Notes under the pieces: model-generated
Seen by the model: the letters and a program-made list of their open reading frames with translations, nothing else
What the model was told of the DNA's origin: nothing
Databases searched by the model: none
Position numbers and translations under genes: made by a program
NCBI GenBank assembly: GCA_018659585.1
Contig: JABJMC010000048.1
Coordinates: 1-54,382, forward strand
Reading direction: 5' to 3'
DNA length: 54,382 nt
Source of the DNA: Candidatus Peregrinibacteria bacterium
Lineage (GTDB): Bacteria; Patescibacteriota; Gracilibacteria; UBA1369; UBA12473
Part shown: piece after piece, positions 27,795-36,644 of the stretch
Numbering within the stretch: position 1 is the first letter of the stretch
Layout: each line of letters begins with the position of its first letter

Positions 27795-29095
27795 AAAGCC
27801 TCGATTAACTTGAAAGATCCAGTAACACAAATAGGGCTGCGGCCGGCTAATTTGCCTGCTTTTTGCCAAGCAATGCGCAAGTTGTTAGTGATAGCGCAGG
27901 TGATGTTTTGGTGGCGCAGCATGTCTTTGATTTGATCTTGGGCAATGCGGGCGGGCAGGGCGCGTGGGTGATTTATCTGGGTTAATACGACCGCATCACC
28001 ATAACGGCATAGTTCACGCACAAAGCCAGTTACATCTTTGTCTTTTAAGAATGCAAGAATGAATGTAATTGGTTCACCTCCATAAATTTCAGCTAGAGTT
28101 TTTCGTAAAGCAGCCGCGGATTCTGGGGTGTGAGCTCCGTCTAGAATTACTTCTTTTCCACCTTGAATCCGATATTCAAATCTGCCAGGCAGAGTTAAGT
28201 GTTCAAATACATCCAGGACCGGTCCGGGGTCAAATTCTGGTAATAATTCATCCAGGGCCGCCCACGCTGTCATGCTGTTTTGGATTTGATGTTCACCCAA
28301 AAGAGCTAATTTAATACGCGGGATGCGACGCGTTGGCGTGGTTAAGCGAAACGAATAATTATCAGTGGTGCGCTCCAAAATAGCGGCTTCGTACCGGTTT
28401 GGAACTACAATGGGTTTAGCTTTTTTCTGCATACAAGCTGTCCGTGCAAAATCCAAAATCATTGAATCAGCTTGGTGCGCAATTACAACCGGCGTATCTT
28501 CGCGCACAATTCCCAGTTTTTCATAAGCAATAGATGTAATACTGTTCCCCAAAATATCAGTGTGTTCTTTTTCAATCGGACAAATTATAGATAAAATAGG
28601 ACTTTCAACCGCATTAGTGGCATCTAACCTTCCTCCTAAACCAGTTTCCATAATCGCAAAATCCACATCTTCGTCATGAAAATGTTGCAAAGCCATGGCC
28701 GTCAACACCTCAAAAGAAGTTACAAAATTTGCTGGAGCCAAATCATCAATCACTTTTGAATATTGTTCAAATAATTTATCAAAAGTTTGCTTTGTCATTG
28801 GCGCTCCATCTACAAAAATTGCTTCTGTTGGTTCACGCAAATAAGGGGACATAAAAACTCCCACTCGCTTGCCTAGCGCTTGCAACGCTCCTCCAATCAA
28901 AACACAAGTTGACCCTTTTCCTTTAGATCCAGCCACATGAATAACTGGTAAGCCTTTTTCCGGATTTCCAATCTGATCTAAAAATCGCTGAAACCGCGAT
29001 AAATCAAAAAAATCATCTTGCCCCGGCGCTGGTCTAGAGCGATCAAAAGTAGGTAACTCCAGAAATCGTTCAAATCCAGTTTTAATTTCTGTCAT
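27791..29095 (-). CDS. folC: Folylpolyglutamate synthase/dihydrofolate synthase
   Basis: It ligates glutamate to (dihydro)folate with ATP; a Mur-ligase-fold enzyme. The P-loop HVAGSKGKGST is at residues 53-63, METGLGGRLDATN is the family signature near residue 145, and a GRFEY segment plus ILDGAHTP mark the C-terminal domain. The length of 434 is normal. It is the last gene of the minus-strand comF-GT-GT-dnaX-folC series, 10 bases behind dnaX, with its own weak promoter-like TTTTTG/TAAATT pair in the dnaX end and a -10 box only 7 bases before the ATG. It overlaps the acidic gene by four bases. Confidence 0.93.
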   Translation of the reverse strand: MTEIKTGFERFLELPTFDRSRPAPGQDDFFDLSRFQRFLDQIGNPEKGLPVIHVAGSKGKGSTCVLIGGALQALGKRVGVFMSPYLREPTEAIFVDGAPMTKQTFDKLFEQYSKVIDDLAPANFVTSFEVLTAMALQHFHDEDVDFAIMETGLGGRLDATNAVESPILSIICPIEKEHTDILGNSITSIAYEKLGIVREDTPVVIAHQADSMILDFARTACMQKKAKPIVVPNRYEAAILERTTDNYSFRLTTPTRRIPRIKLALLGEHQIQNSMTAWAALDELLPEFDPGPVLDVFEHLTLPGRFEYRIQGGKEVILDGAHTPESAAALRKTLAEIYGGEPITFILAFLKDKDVTGFVRELCRYGDAVVLTQINHPRALPARIAQDQIKDMLRHQNITCAITNNLRIAWQKAGKLAGRSPICVTGSFKLIEAF

Positions 29096-29105
29096 AGCTT
29101 AAAAT

Positions 29106-30608
29106 TTAATCAAGCACTTCACCGCCAAAAATTTCCGCTGCCTCATCCACGATTTTTTCCATGCTAACTAATTTGGGCACCATTTTAACCTTTGATCCAA
29201 ATACACTTTGAAAAGCATCTTCAATTTCTACTTGGCTAACCGTGTTTTTTACGTTTCCTAAGTAGAAATTAGATTGGAAATCTATGAAAATTTTATTTCC
29301 CTCAACTCGGTTAATCAATCCAGTTCGGAAAGATTGGCGTACGGATGGAGTTTTTATGGCATCCAATACTCGCGGGAAAAGATCTTTTACATTATCTAGT
29401 GATAATTCGGCCACTGGTCCCTCGGTTTTAGTTGGAGTTTCGGCTTTTTCTTTAGACGCTGGTTCTTGAGGGATTGGGGTTAAGCCGTCACCAGAGCTTT
29501 TAGCAGTCTCTTTTGGAACTTCTTTTGTTCCCTCTTCTTTTTTGCCACCTAAAATTCCACCAAACCAACCAGATTTAGCTTCTTCTTCTGGGGTCATACA
29601 ACCTTTGATCACCGCAATTTCCAATGGTAACTGCAAAATAAGGCTGTTTTTAAGTTCTTTAGCCGCCTCTTGAAACAATCCAATCCAACGTAAATATCGT
29701 TGCATGTTCTCTTTTTTCCCCAAGGAATCTAAAAGTTTACGACGCAAGTGATCCAAAAAAGCCTTATTAAATTGGTACAAGTCATGTCCTTCTTTGTGAA
29801 GGTTATGAATTTCCGCCAAACCAGCTTTAAAATCAGCTTTTTCCAAAGCTTGAAACAGTTTTTCCAAAGCAGCGTGTCCACTTAATCCCAATACTTGATT
29901 TACATTTTCTAAGGTTAATTTTCCATTACTCATAATCTGTTCAAAAGTCGAAATCGCATCTCTAAGTCCGCCTTCAGCAGTCTCGGAAATAAGAGTCAAA
30001 GCTTCGTCTTCGGCCTCAACTTGTTCGTGTTTAGCAATGTGCTGCAAACGTTTTACTATGGTTGTTCTTTCAATCCGGTGAAAATCAAAACGCTGACACC
30101 GTGAAATAATAGTTTCTGGGACTTTATGTGATTCGGTGGTCGCTAGAATAAAATAAGCATGAGCTGGAGGTTCCTCCAAAGTTTTGAGTAGCGCATTAAA
30201 AGCCGGCGTAGTCAGCATGTGCACCTCATCAATAATGTAAACCTTGTGTGGAGCTTGATTTGGTGCGAATTTAATCTTTTCCCGAAGATCCCGAATTTCA
30301 TCAATTCCTCGATTAGAAGCAGCATCAATTTCAATAATATCAATTAGTCTGCGGTCATTTACTAGCTGACAATACTCACATTTATTACAAGATTCACCGC
30401 TAGCTTCCGGATTAATACAGTTAATCGCCTTAGCCACTAACCGAGCAGTTGTAGTTTTACCAGTTCCCCGTGGTCCACAAAACAAATAAGCATGAGATAA
30501 ATGACCAGAGTTAATCGCATTCAAAAGAGTAGATCGAATATGGTCCTGACCAACAAGATTTTCAAAATTTCGGGGTCGATACTTTCGGTAGAGAGAAATG
30601 TCCGCCAT
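29106..30608 (-). CDS. dnaX: DNA polymerase III subunit gamma/tau
   Basis: The clamp-loader ATPase of the replicase. Walker A GPRGTGKTT is at residues 45-53, a zinc-binding four-Cys cluster at about 64-80, Walker B with DEVH near 126-129, and the sensor/arginine SRCQRF segment near 168. A linker rich in K, E, P and T (about 355-405) leads to a short C-terminal domain. At 500 residues it lacks much of the E. coli tau extension. It is in the middle of a minus-strand operon. Confidence 0.95.
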   Translation of the reverse strand: MADISLYRKYRPRNFENLVGQDHIRSTLLNAINSGHLSHAYLFCGPRGTGKTTTARLVAKAINCINPEASGESCNKCEYCQLVNDRRLIDIIEIDAASNRGIDEIRDLREKIKFAPNQAPHKVYIIDEVHMLTTPAFNALLKTLEEPPAHAYFILATTESHKVPETIISRCQRFDFHRIERTTIVKRLQHIAKHEQVEAEDEALTLISETAEGGLRDAISTFEQIMSNGKLTLENVNQVLGLSGHAALEKLFQALEKADFKAGLAEIHNLHKEGHDLYQFNKAFLDHLRRKLLDSLGKKENMQRYLRWIGLFQEAAKELKNSLILQLPLEIAVIKGCMTPEEEAKSGWFGGILGGKKEEGTKEVPKETAKSSGDGLTPIPQEPASKEKAETPTKTEGPVAELSLDNVKDLFPRVLDAIKTPSVRQSFRTGLINRVEGNKIFIDFQSNFYLGNVKNTVSQVEIEDAFQSVFGSKVKMVPKLVSMEKIVDEAAEIFGGEVLD

Positions 30609-30635
30609 AAAAAAAGTTAGGTTTAAGAGGGAGCC

Positions 30636-31721
30636 TTATGATAGCACCAGTTTTTCAATTCCTTCAATGAAATATTTTCGGTCAAATTTTTCGGCCTGTT
30701 TCCGGATTTTGACTGGGTCATAGCGAGATTCATTCACTAACAAGCGTGCTAACCCGTTTTCCATGGATTTTATGGTTGGTTCCTCAAAAAATTCTCCGGT
30801 CATTCCCGCAATTACACTCTCTGTAACTCCGCCTTTACGATAAGCCAAAACTGGTTTCCCGCAGGCCATTGCCTCCACTGGCGTCATTCCAAAATCATCT
30901 TCCCCTGGGAAAATTAAAGCTCGACAATTTTGCATATATTCCCGCACCACTTCATCTGGTTTAAATCCTAGAAAATCAATGTGTGGACCGGCTATAGATT
31001 CCAGTCTTTTCCGATCACTCCCATCTCCAATAATCACCAATTTTTTGCGAACTTTATTAAACAAATTCACGGCTAATTCAATGTTTTTATAAGGAGTAAT
31101 TGTCGAAACAATTAAAAAATAATTCTCATGATTTGGACTTAATTTAAATCGCTCTAAATCTATGGGTGGATAAATCACAGTGGCGTCTTTGCGGTAGTAC
31201 TTTTGAATTCTTCGGCGTACGTTTTCGGAATTAGCAATATAGTGATCTACCCGATCCGAAGAATAATAATCCCAAAGACGAACGTTTTTTAACAATCGGC
31301 GAGACACAGCTCGTTTAAAACGGCCCATGTTTTGTTCCTTCAAATACTCATGTGTCCAATCCCAAGCATAACGCATAGGGGAGTGACAATAACAGAAGTG
31401 TTTAGTGTCCGTATTAGTCACAATTCCGTGCGACATAGCCGTGTTTGAGCTAATCACCACGTCATAGCCACTTAAATCAAAACTCTCAATTGCTTGCGGC
31501 ATTTTGTGGAAAAAATACTTGTGACGTTTGCGTAAAAATTTAGGCAAATCCTGCAAACTAGAAGTCCGAACTTGAGATTTAGGAAAAACATGACCCACCC
31601 GCGCTTCGTCATAAAGAAGGGTGTAAATCGGAGCATTCGGGAACATATCCGTTAGAGTTTTAACAACTCTTTCCGCACCTCCCAACTTCACCAAAAAGTC
31701 ATGAACTATAGCAACTTCCAT
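30636..31721 (-). CDS. Glycosyltransferase family 4
   Basis: A GT-B fold enzyme that would move a nucleotide-activated sugar onto a surface glycan or lipid carrier. The start shows VHDFLVKLGGAERV, typical of GT4. The donor site shows FGMTPVEAMACGKPV, the E-x7-E motif, near residue 280. The acceptor is unknown; the closest familiar types are mannosyltransferases of O-antigen or capsule synthesis. It lies one base from another GT4 gene, so the two probably act in sequence. Confidence 0.85.
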   Translation of the reverse strand: MEVAIVHDFLVKLGGAERVVKTLTDMFPNAPIYTLLYDEARVGHVFPKSQVRTSSLQDLPKFLRKRHKYFFHKMPQAIESFDLSGYDVVISSNTAMSHGIVTNTDTKHFCYCHSPMRYAWDWTHEYLKEQNMGRFKRAVSRRLLKNVRLWDYYSSDRVDHYIANSENVRRRIQKYYRKDATVIYPPIDLERFKLSPNHENYFLIVSTITPYKNIELAVNLFNKVRKKLVIIGDGSDRKRLESIAGPHIDFLGFKPDEVVREYMQNCRALIFPGEDDFGMTPVEAMACGKPVLAYRKGGVTESVIAGMTGEFFEEPTIKSMENGLARLLVNESRYDPVKIRKQAEKFDRKYFIEGIEKLVLS

Positions 31722-31722
31722 A

Positions 31723-32802
31723 TTAACTAATTAATAGTTTCCAAACCTCACGCGCTGCCTTTTTCCAGGAATAGGCAGAGACTAAATCACTTTTTTGCGG
31801 CACAAATCGCTTGCGTGCCAACATGTCTAATCCCTCAGCAATCGAATTTGCATCTTTCCCATCCACAAAAACATCTACAATTTCCTGAAAATCTAACAAA
31901 GCCGGAATCCTAGAGGCCAAAACCGGGGTTCCATGACTAGCGGCTTCTAAAATCGGGAAACCAAAGCCTTCCGAAAGCGACGGAAAAGCAAAGATCTTGG
32001 CGTGACGCAGCAAAACATGCTTCTCATCCTCGGTTAAATAGCCCGGCAAAATTACGTGCGTCATAATCCGTTCTTTTTCGAGCGCTTGCAAAATCGCCCT
32101 AAAACCAATTCCTCGTCCACCACCAAGAATCAAGCGCCATTCCGGGTACTTTTTGCGAAATTTTGCAAAGGCTTGCACCAAACGAGCCAGATTTTTCTTA
32201 GTTTCTAATCGTCCTACAAAAAGTATGTAGGGATCTTTTTTAGTCAGATGAAAATTCTTTAAAAGACGCCGCTCCTTGTCCGCGCTAATTGTGTATTTCT
32301 GTGGCCGAAACCCGTGCGGAATAATCACAATTTTATTTGGATCACACTTGTAGTATTTCTCTAAATCACGCTTAGTCGCGGTGCTGGGAACAATAATTTT
32401 ACAGCCGTTTTTAACCGCGTATTTTGTGCTGCGATGCAAATACCAGTACTGAAAAGCCGAGTAAGCATCCGGAAACTCCTTAAAAGCCACGTCATGAATA
32501 GTGATGTAGGATTTTTCAGGATGATTTCGCGGAAAAACATGCGACGGCACAAACAAAACATCAACGGGATTCTTTTTTAATTCGCGCGAAAGATGAAATT
32601 GCGTCCACAATCTCCCAAATGGCAACACTTTTTGAATTTTGGCTGGGATTCCTTTTAGTTTTTTCGGAGTAAAAAACACAATTTCGTGCTTTTCCTGCTT
32701 TTTAATAAGCGGCAACAACCCATCAATAATTTCGTCAGAGTAGAACTCCACTCCTGTGGGACGAGCATGCTGATAGCGGGAGGCATCGATTCCAATCTTC
32801 AT
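31723..32802 (-). CDS. Glycosyltransferase family 4
   Basis: A second GT-B enzyme with GIDASRYQ at the start and SLSEGFGFPILEAASHGTPV (E-x7-E) near residue 275. LFVGRLETKKNL near residue 195 is the usual hinge strand of GT4 proteins. It lies between comF and the other glycosyltransferase in one tightly packed operon. Substrate unknown. Confidence 0.87.
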   Translation of the reverse strand: MKIGIDASRYQHARPTGVEFYSDEIIDGLLPLIKKQEKHEIVFFTPKKLKGIPAKIQKVLPFGRLWTQFHLSRELKKNPVDVLFVPSHVFPRNHPEKSYITIHDVAFKEFPDAYSAFQYWYLHRSTKYAVKNGCKIIVPSTATKRDLEKYYKCDPNKIVIIPHGFRPQKYTISADKERRLLKNFHLTKKDPYILFVGRLETKKNLARLVQAFAKFRKKYPEWRLILGGGRGIGFRAILQALEKERIMTHVILPGYLTEDEKHVLLRHAKIFAFPSLSEGFGFPILEAASHGTPVLASRIPALLDFQEIVDVFVDGKDANSIAEGLDMLARKRFVPQKSDLVSAYSWKKAAREVWKLLIS

Positions 32803-32818
32803 GCTCGTAGTTTACCTG

Positions 32819-33490
32819 TTATCCCCGCGCTAAGACAAGCCCCCAAATTTTCCTTGCTCCGGCCGCGCGCAAAACCCGCGCGCATTCATTAAGTGTTGCG
32901 CCCGTTGAGCAGACATCATCTACTAGTATAATTTTTTTGTTCAACAAGTCACGTTTAGAGCTTATATCAAAGGAATTCTTAAGGTTTTCTAAACGATCTT
33001 TTCGCGATAATTGAGCTTGAGGAACAGTATTTCGAATGCGCCTAATTAGGTGCTGTGGCTGACCAACTTGCCGCGCCAAAAGTTCAGCTTGGTTGTAGCC
33101 GCGGGATTTTTCTCGAAGCGGGTAAAGTGGGACTGGAACAATCAAAATGTCATCTGATAAGTCTATTGGAGTCCAATGATTCGCCATCCACGCTCCAAGA
33201 ATCCTACACAAGGAATGTGCCGCTCCGTACTTCATAGTTTTAATACAGGTTTGGAGAAGTGATTTTTGCGAATAGGGAGCCACCACAAAAAGACCATCTA
33301 ATGTCCAGCCTGAGCAAGTTTCACAAATTTTTCCAAGCAATGATTCACGTAAACAAACCGGACAATGTTGAGTTTTATGAGTAGGAATTGCTTCTAAACA
33401 AGCTCTACATAAGAATGTTCCTGATTTTTTGCATCCCAAACACCGCCGCGGAAACAAAAATTCTAAAAATCGATGAAATAACCTGATCAT
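32819..33490 (-). CDS. comF: ComF family phosphoribosyltransferase-like protein
   Basis: A competence-type protein linked to DNA uptake and ssDNA handling. The N-terminus carries a double zinc-binding region (C-x2-C pairs at about residues 17-55), and the C-terminus carries the PRPP loop ILVDDVCSTGAT near residues 188-200. The frame is open to a TTG at 33520, but the ATG at 33490 gives the normal ComFC N-terminus. It is the first gene of the operon, divergent from tRNA-Val. Natural competence is plausible but not shown by other genes here. Confidence 0.88.
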   Translation of the reverse strand: MIRLFHRFLEFLFPRRCLGCKKSGTFLCRACLEAIPTHKTQHCPVCLRESLLGKICETCSGWTLDGLFVVAPYSQKSLLQTCIKTMKYGAAHSLCRILGAWMANHWTPIDLSDDILIVPVPLYPLREKSRGYNQAELLARQVGQPQHLIRRIRNTVPQAQLSRKDRLENLKNSFDISSKRDLLNKKIILVDDVCSTGATLNECARVLRAAGARKIWGLVLARG

Positions 33491-33555
33491 GTGCCTATCG
33501 TAGCAAACCGAGATGTACAAAAATTAACAAAAACATTAAATAAAAATTAAATGTT

Positions 33556-33584
33556 TTGACTTTAGGGCTAAGTTTTCGTAAATT
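33556..33584 (+). promoter_or_regulatory. Promoter of tRNA-Val
   Basis: TTGACT at 33556-33561, 17 bases, TAAATT at 33579-33584, 15 bases before the tRNA. Confidence 0.7.
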
Positions 33585-33599
33585 TGTTGGGCAGAGTCA

Positions 33600-33676
33600 G
33601 GGCGATTAGCTCAGTTGGCTAGAGCGCAACATTGACGTTGTTGAGGTCACTGGTTCGAATCCAGTATCGCCCACCA
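33600..33676 (+). tRNA. tRNA-Val (GAC), CCA encoded; integration site
   Basis: A 77-base cloverleaf: acceptor GGGCGAT/ATCGCCC, D stem GCTC/GAGC, anticodon stem CAACA/TGTTG around TTGACGT with anticodon GAC, and T stem ACTGG/CCAGT. Discriminator A and CCA are encoded. The island recombinase gene on the other strand ends at 33647, inside the variable loop/T-arm of this tRNA. Confidence 0.97.
33647..33676. other. Probable attachment-site region (tRNA-Val 3' end)
   Basis: Inferred from the tRNA/integrase overlap: the island begins at or within the tRNA T-arm and restores a complete tRNA 3' end. I found no second copy of the T-loop and acceptor sequence elsewhere in the window, so the crossover core cannot be delimited. 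Confidence 0.5.
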
Positions 33677-35311
33677 CTTCGGATAACTTTCACCGGAACG
33701 TATTTCCTCAACCTGTTGAGGGGATAGTTTTGATGGTTCTAACGTTAAGTCTGCTTGTAATTCTAGTTTTTTGAACGATAAATACTCTTTTCCAATGTCT
33801 AAAGCCAAAATTCCGTCTTTTAAAATGAAGTTCGAACCGATCTTTTCAAATATGTATCGCTTTTCTTTTATCGTACTTTCGGCAAAGCGTTTGCAAAGGC
33901 CATGAACAAAATCAATTTCTTTCTCCACTTCCTCTAGCCAATCATCTCTAACAACTTCGGCTTCCTTAAACCGTTCTTTCCATTGATTACACTCACGTTG
34001 GGCTTCTTTTTTCATGTCTAAAAATTGTTCTTTGGTAAGTTCGTTTTCGGCTCTCATCTCAATAAGTCGCTTGAGTTTATTTTCTGATTGTTGGTAGTTC
34101 CTTTGAAAAAGATCATTTTGATTTTTCTTTTTCCCAAATTTTTCTTCATTTAAGAACTTAAACCATTTAATTGACCATTCCTCAAAATCAGCATCTAGCT
34201 CAATGGATGAGAGGATACTATTAATTTGTTTATCTAAAGCTTCCGCACGAACGGATGGTTGCTTACAGTTTCCTTTTCTTCTTGTGCAATGATAGTAGGT
34301 GTACCATTTTCCTTGGGAGATAACTTTTTGAGAAATTCTTTTCTTACAACGGAGGCAAGGTTTAGGATTTTTACCAGATTGGTGTTTACCGCAGTCTGGG
34401 CAAACATATTTTACTTTTTCTTGAGCAGTAATCTGACAGTTACATTCATTGCACCTTATTGATCCAGTAAAGGGGAATTCCACATTACTTTTAGTTTTAC
34501 GGCAACGCTTTCTTAAAATCTCTTGAGCTCGTTCAAATTCCGATTCGTTTATTATTGGCTCATGATTGCCCCAGTTTTCGTTTTCACCTGACTCAAGATA
34601 TCCGTAATAAAAACGATTGTTGAAAATTCCATGCAATGTTGATGGCGTTAACTCATTACCACCGGTCCTTTTTCTTTGTACGGTATTAAATCCCCATTTT
34701 TCATTAGCAACTCTGCAAATATCCTCAAGCGAATAAACATTTGTTAGGAGTAAATCCCACATTTTACGGACTTGATCAAAGCGTATAGGGTCTTTTATAA
34801 CAACTCGATTCTCCTTATCGTTCAGATATCCTTGGGGAGCCATATGGCAATGTCCACCCTTTTCAATTTTTGTTTTATTCCCACGTTTAACATTACGGGA
34901 AAGATCAAGGCTGTATTGATTAGCCATTCCAAATTCAATGGTGAGAGGGAGTGTGTTATCTGTTGGTAGATATGTGTTGTAAGGTGTTTTAATGCACTTA
35001 AGAATGCCATTTTGAAGAAGATAAATAAGGAAACCTCCCTCTACAGGATTGCGGGCCAAGCGGTCGGCTTTCCAAACGCTAATAGCATTAATTTCTCCAG
35101 CTTCTATTGCTTTTACCATGGCAGTGAAATCCTCGCGGTAACCCGGTTTGTGGCCTGTTTTTTCATCTCTGAATTCACGCAAAATATGAATCTCAAGCTG
35201 TTTTTCTGTTGTCTTAAGAGCCTCCCGTTGAGATTCGATGGACTCTGCTTGTTTGTCCTTTGCTTCATTTGATTTTCTCAAATATCGACAGAATTTTAGA
35301 CCTTCAAACAT
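33647..35311 (-). CDS. Large serine recombinase (integrase of the island)
   Basis: It would integrate and excise the island by serine-mediated strand exchange. The N-terminal resolvase domain has the catalytic Ser at S14 in YLRKSN and an SIESQ segment, with KADRLARN downstream. A recombinase domain follows (about 160-260), then a zinc ribbon of C-x2-C pairs (about 290-330) and a coiled coil, for 554 residues in all. The last eight residues (AILDSNQ and neighbours) are translated from the complement of the tRNA-Val 3' half, so the coding end depends on the junction. Nested inverted repeats lie right upstream of its start. Confidence 0.92.
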   Translation of the reverse strand: MFEGLKFCRYLRKSNEAKDKQAESIESQREALKTTEKQLEIHILREFRDEKTGHKPGYREDFTAMVKAIEAGEINAISVWKADRLARNPVEGGFLIYLLQNGILKCIKTPYNTYLPTDNTLPLTIEFGMANQYSLDLSRNVKRGNKTKIEKGGHCHMAPQGYLNDKENRVVIKDPIRFDQVRKMWDLLLTNVYSLEDICRVANEKWGFNTVQRKRTGGNELTPSTLHGIFNNRFYYGYLESGENENWGNHEPIINESEFERAQEILRKRCRKTKSNVEFPFTGSIRCNECNCQITAQEKVKYVCPDCGKHQSGKNPKPCLRCKKRISQKVISQGKWYTYYHCTRRKGNCKQPSVRAEALDKQINSILSSIELDADFEEWSIKWFKFLNEEKFGKKKNQNDLFQRNYQQSENKLKRLIEMRAENELTKEQFLDMKKEAQRECNQWKERFKEAEVVRDDWLEEVEKEIDFVHGLCKRFAESTIKEKRYIFEKIGSNFILKDGILALDIGKEYLSFKKLELQADLTLEPSKLSPQQVEEIRSGESYPKWWAILDSNQ

Positions 35312-35325
35312 GATTGTAGTGTTTA

Positions 35326-35432
35326 TCCAAATTGGACGACTCTAGCTTCCCAACGCGTGCATAAAGCCTTTGCTGGTAGAGTCGCCCAACTTGGACAACA
35401 AACCTAGACTTTATGATAACGAATTGGGAAGC
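35326..35432. repeat. Interleaved inverted repeats upstream of the recombinase
   Basis: Arm A (35326-35344) and arm A' (35377-35395) are inverted copies with 17 of 19 positions matching. Arm B (35345-35368) and arm B' (35407-35432) are a second inverted pair sharing GCTTCCCAA and CATAAAG blocks. The order A-B-A'-B' is interleaved. Arms A and A' each also hold a small palindrome (TCCAAATTGGA; CCAACTTGG). The block starts 15 bases from the recombinase ATG. Confidence 0.7.
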
Positions 35433-35490
35433 ACCTCAATTATGGCTTATTTTATGAAAAATTAAAAGATTACTTAAGTAATGGGGGTGG

Positions 35491-36255
35491 CTAAATGTTT
35501 TCAAGCCAATAGTGGATCGTTTTTTTACATTCTTCTTTTTCTTGCTCAGTGAGTTCGAGGGCTTTTTCAGGGTAAAAGAAGTATTCTTCAAATTCAGGGA
35601 CAGAAAAGCCACTCTTTCTTATCAGTTCCATCTCATCTGCTTTTTTGTAGATCCCAATCATTGGGCCGAAAGTGCCCATCTCTTCAAACTCAGCACGTTT
35701 TGAATTAGCGTCTTTAATCATTTCACGCAGTTCATCATTTAAAAACTGAATATCTCTCCCCTTCTGCTCTAGTACTTCAACCATATAAAGTGATTTGCGT
35801 AGCAGCCTGTAAGCTTGCAAGGCTCTGGCAAAAGCATGTTGAAAATCAACATTTGGTTCGTAATCCTCGTCTTCAGATTCGAGTGGTTCAAACCAGTAAG
35901 AAAATAGTTTTTTTGAAATTTTCTCTGGAGGGGAGTCTCTCCTCGTTCTTTGATCAATGAATATCCTTAAAATAATGACACTCAATCTACTTAACTGTAA
36001 ATCAAGCAAAACTACCCGCATACTTGAATCAACAACACAGCGGCGGATCACGTTGAAGCAATCAGTAAGGCGGTTTATTTCGGGAATTTGATGCTTTAAC
36101 TGACAATCTTCATAAATAGCCTCTTCCTCTTCGGGCGTTATAAGTCGCTCCTTTCCGCGGGTCTCACTTTGACGGTTAAAATCCGCAAAAATTATGTTGG
36201 CTTTATTTCTAAGCGACATAGATTTGCTGAGTTTTTTAAGGTTAAATTTCTTCAT
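35491..36255 (-). CDS. Hypothetical island protein
   Basis: A 254-residue, mostly helical, charged protein with no signal peptide and no recognised domain. It sits between the recombinase control region and a small zinc-binding-type gene, and is the last gene of the minus-strand replication block. Function unknown. Confidence 0.6.
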   Translation of the reverse strand: MKKFNLKKLSKSMSLRNKANIIFADFNRQSETRGKERLITPEEEEAIYEDCQLKHQIPEINRLTDCFNVIRRCVVDSSMRVVLLDLQLSRLSVIILRIFIDQRTRRDSPPEKISKKLFSYWFEPLESEDEDYEPNVDFQHAFARALQAYRLLRKSLYMVEVLEQKGRDIQFLNDELREMIKDANSKRAEFEEMGTFGPMIGIYKKADEMELIRKSGFSVPEFEEYFFYPEKALELTEQEKEECKKTIHYWLENI

Positions 36256-36265
36256 AAATTAAGGT

Positions 36266-36634
36266 TTAAAAAGTAGTACGACGCTCTAAAATAGCGCGTT
36301 CAATGATTTCGACTCGATTAGCGATACTGGAGACTTCAATAGCCTTAATGAGTTGTCCGGAAAGAACGCCAATACAGTTGCCAATTTTTGCGTCCAATTC
36401 ACCAGAACGGACACGATTGATTGTATCTTCAAGTAGGAGAATTACATCTTGAGTTTCCTTGAGCGTCATGGGTGGTAAAGGCTCTTTTACCACAATAGTT
36501 TTTGCTTGACCGCCTCGTGATTGTGCCTCTTGGCGTTTTTTCTTTTCAGAGTGATGGAAGAAACAGCATTCCTGGCCCTTTATGGAGTGAGCCCTACATT
36601 GTTTGCCATTATCGTCTTTGAAGTTGCATTGCAT
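36266..36634 (-). CDS. Small protein with a Cys/His zinc-binding-like N-terminus
   Basis: A protein of 122 residues. The first 30 show C3-x9-C13-x9-C23 followed by C24-x2-HH, the pattern seen in small phage and plasmid proteins of the C-G-x-x-C-R-A-x-x-x-x-G-x-x-C-x-x-H type, probably a zinc knuckle. The rest is helical and basic, then amphipathic. It lies ten bases after the primase-helicase gene and ten bases before the next gene, so it belongs to the replication block. A DNA-binding role is a guess. Confidence 0.65.
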   Translation of the reverse strand: MQCNFKDDNGKQCRAHSIKGQECCFFHHSEKKKRQEAQSRGGQAKTIVVKEPLPPMTLKETQDVILLLEDTINRVRSGELDAKIGNCIGVLSGQLIKAIEVSSIANRVEIIERAILERRTTF

Positions 36635-36644
36635 GAGAAGAGAG

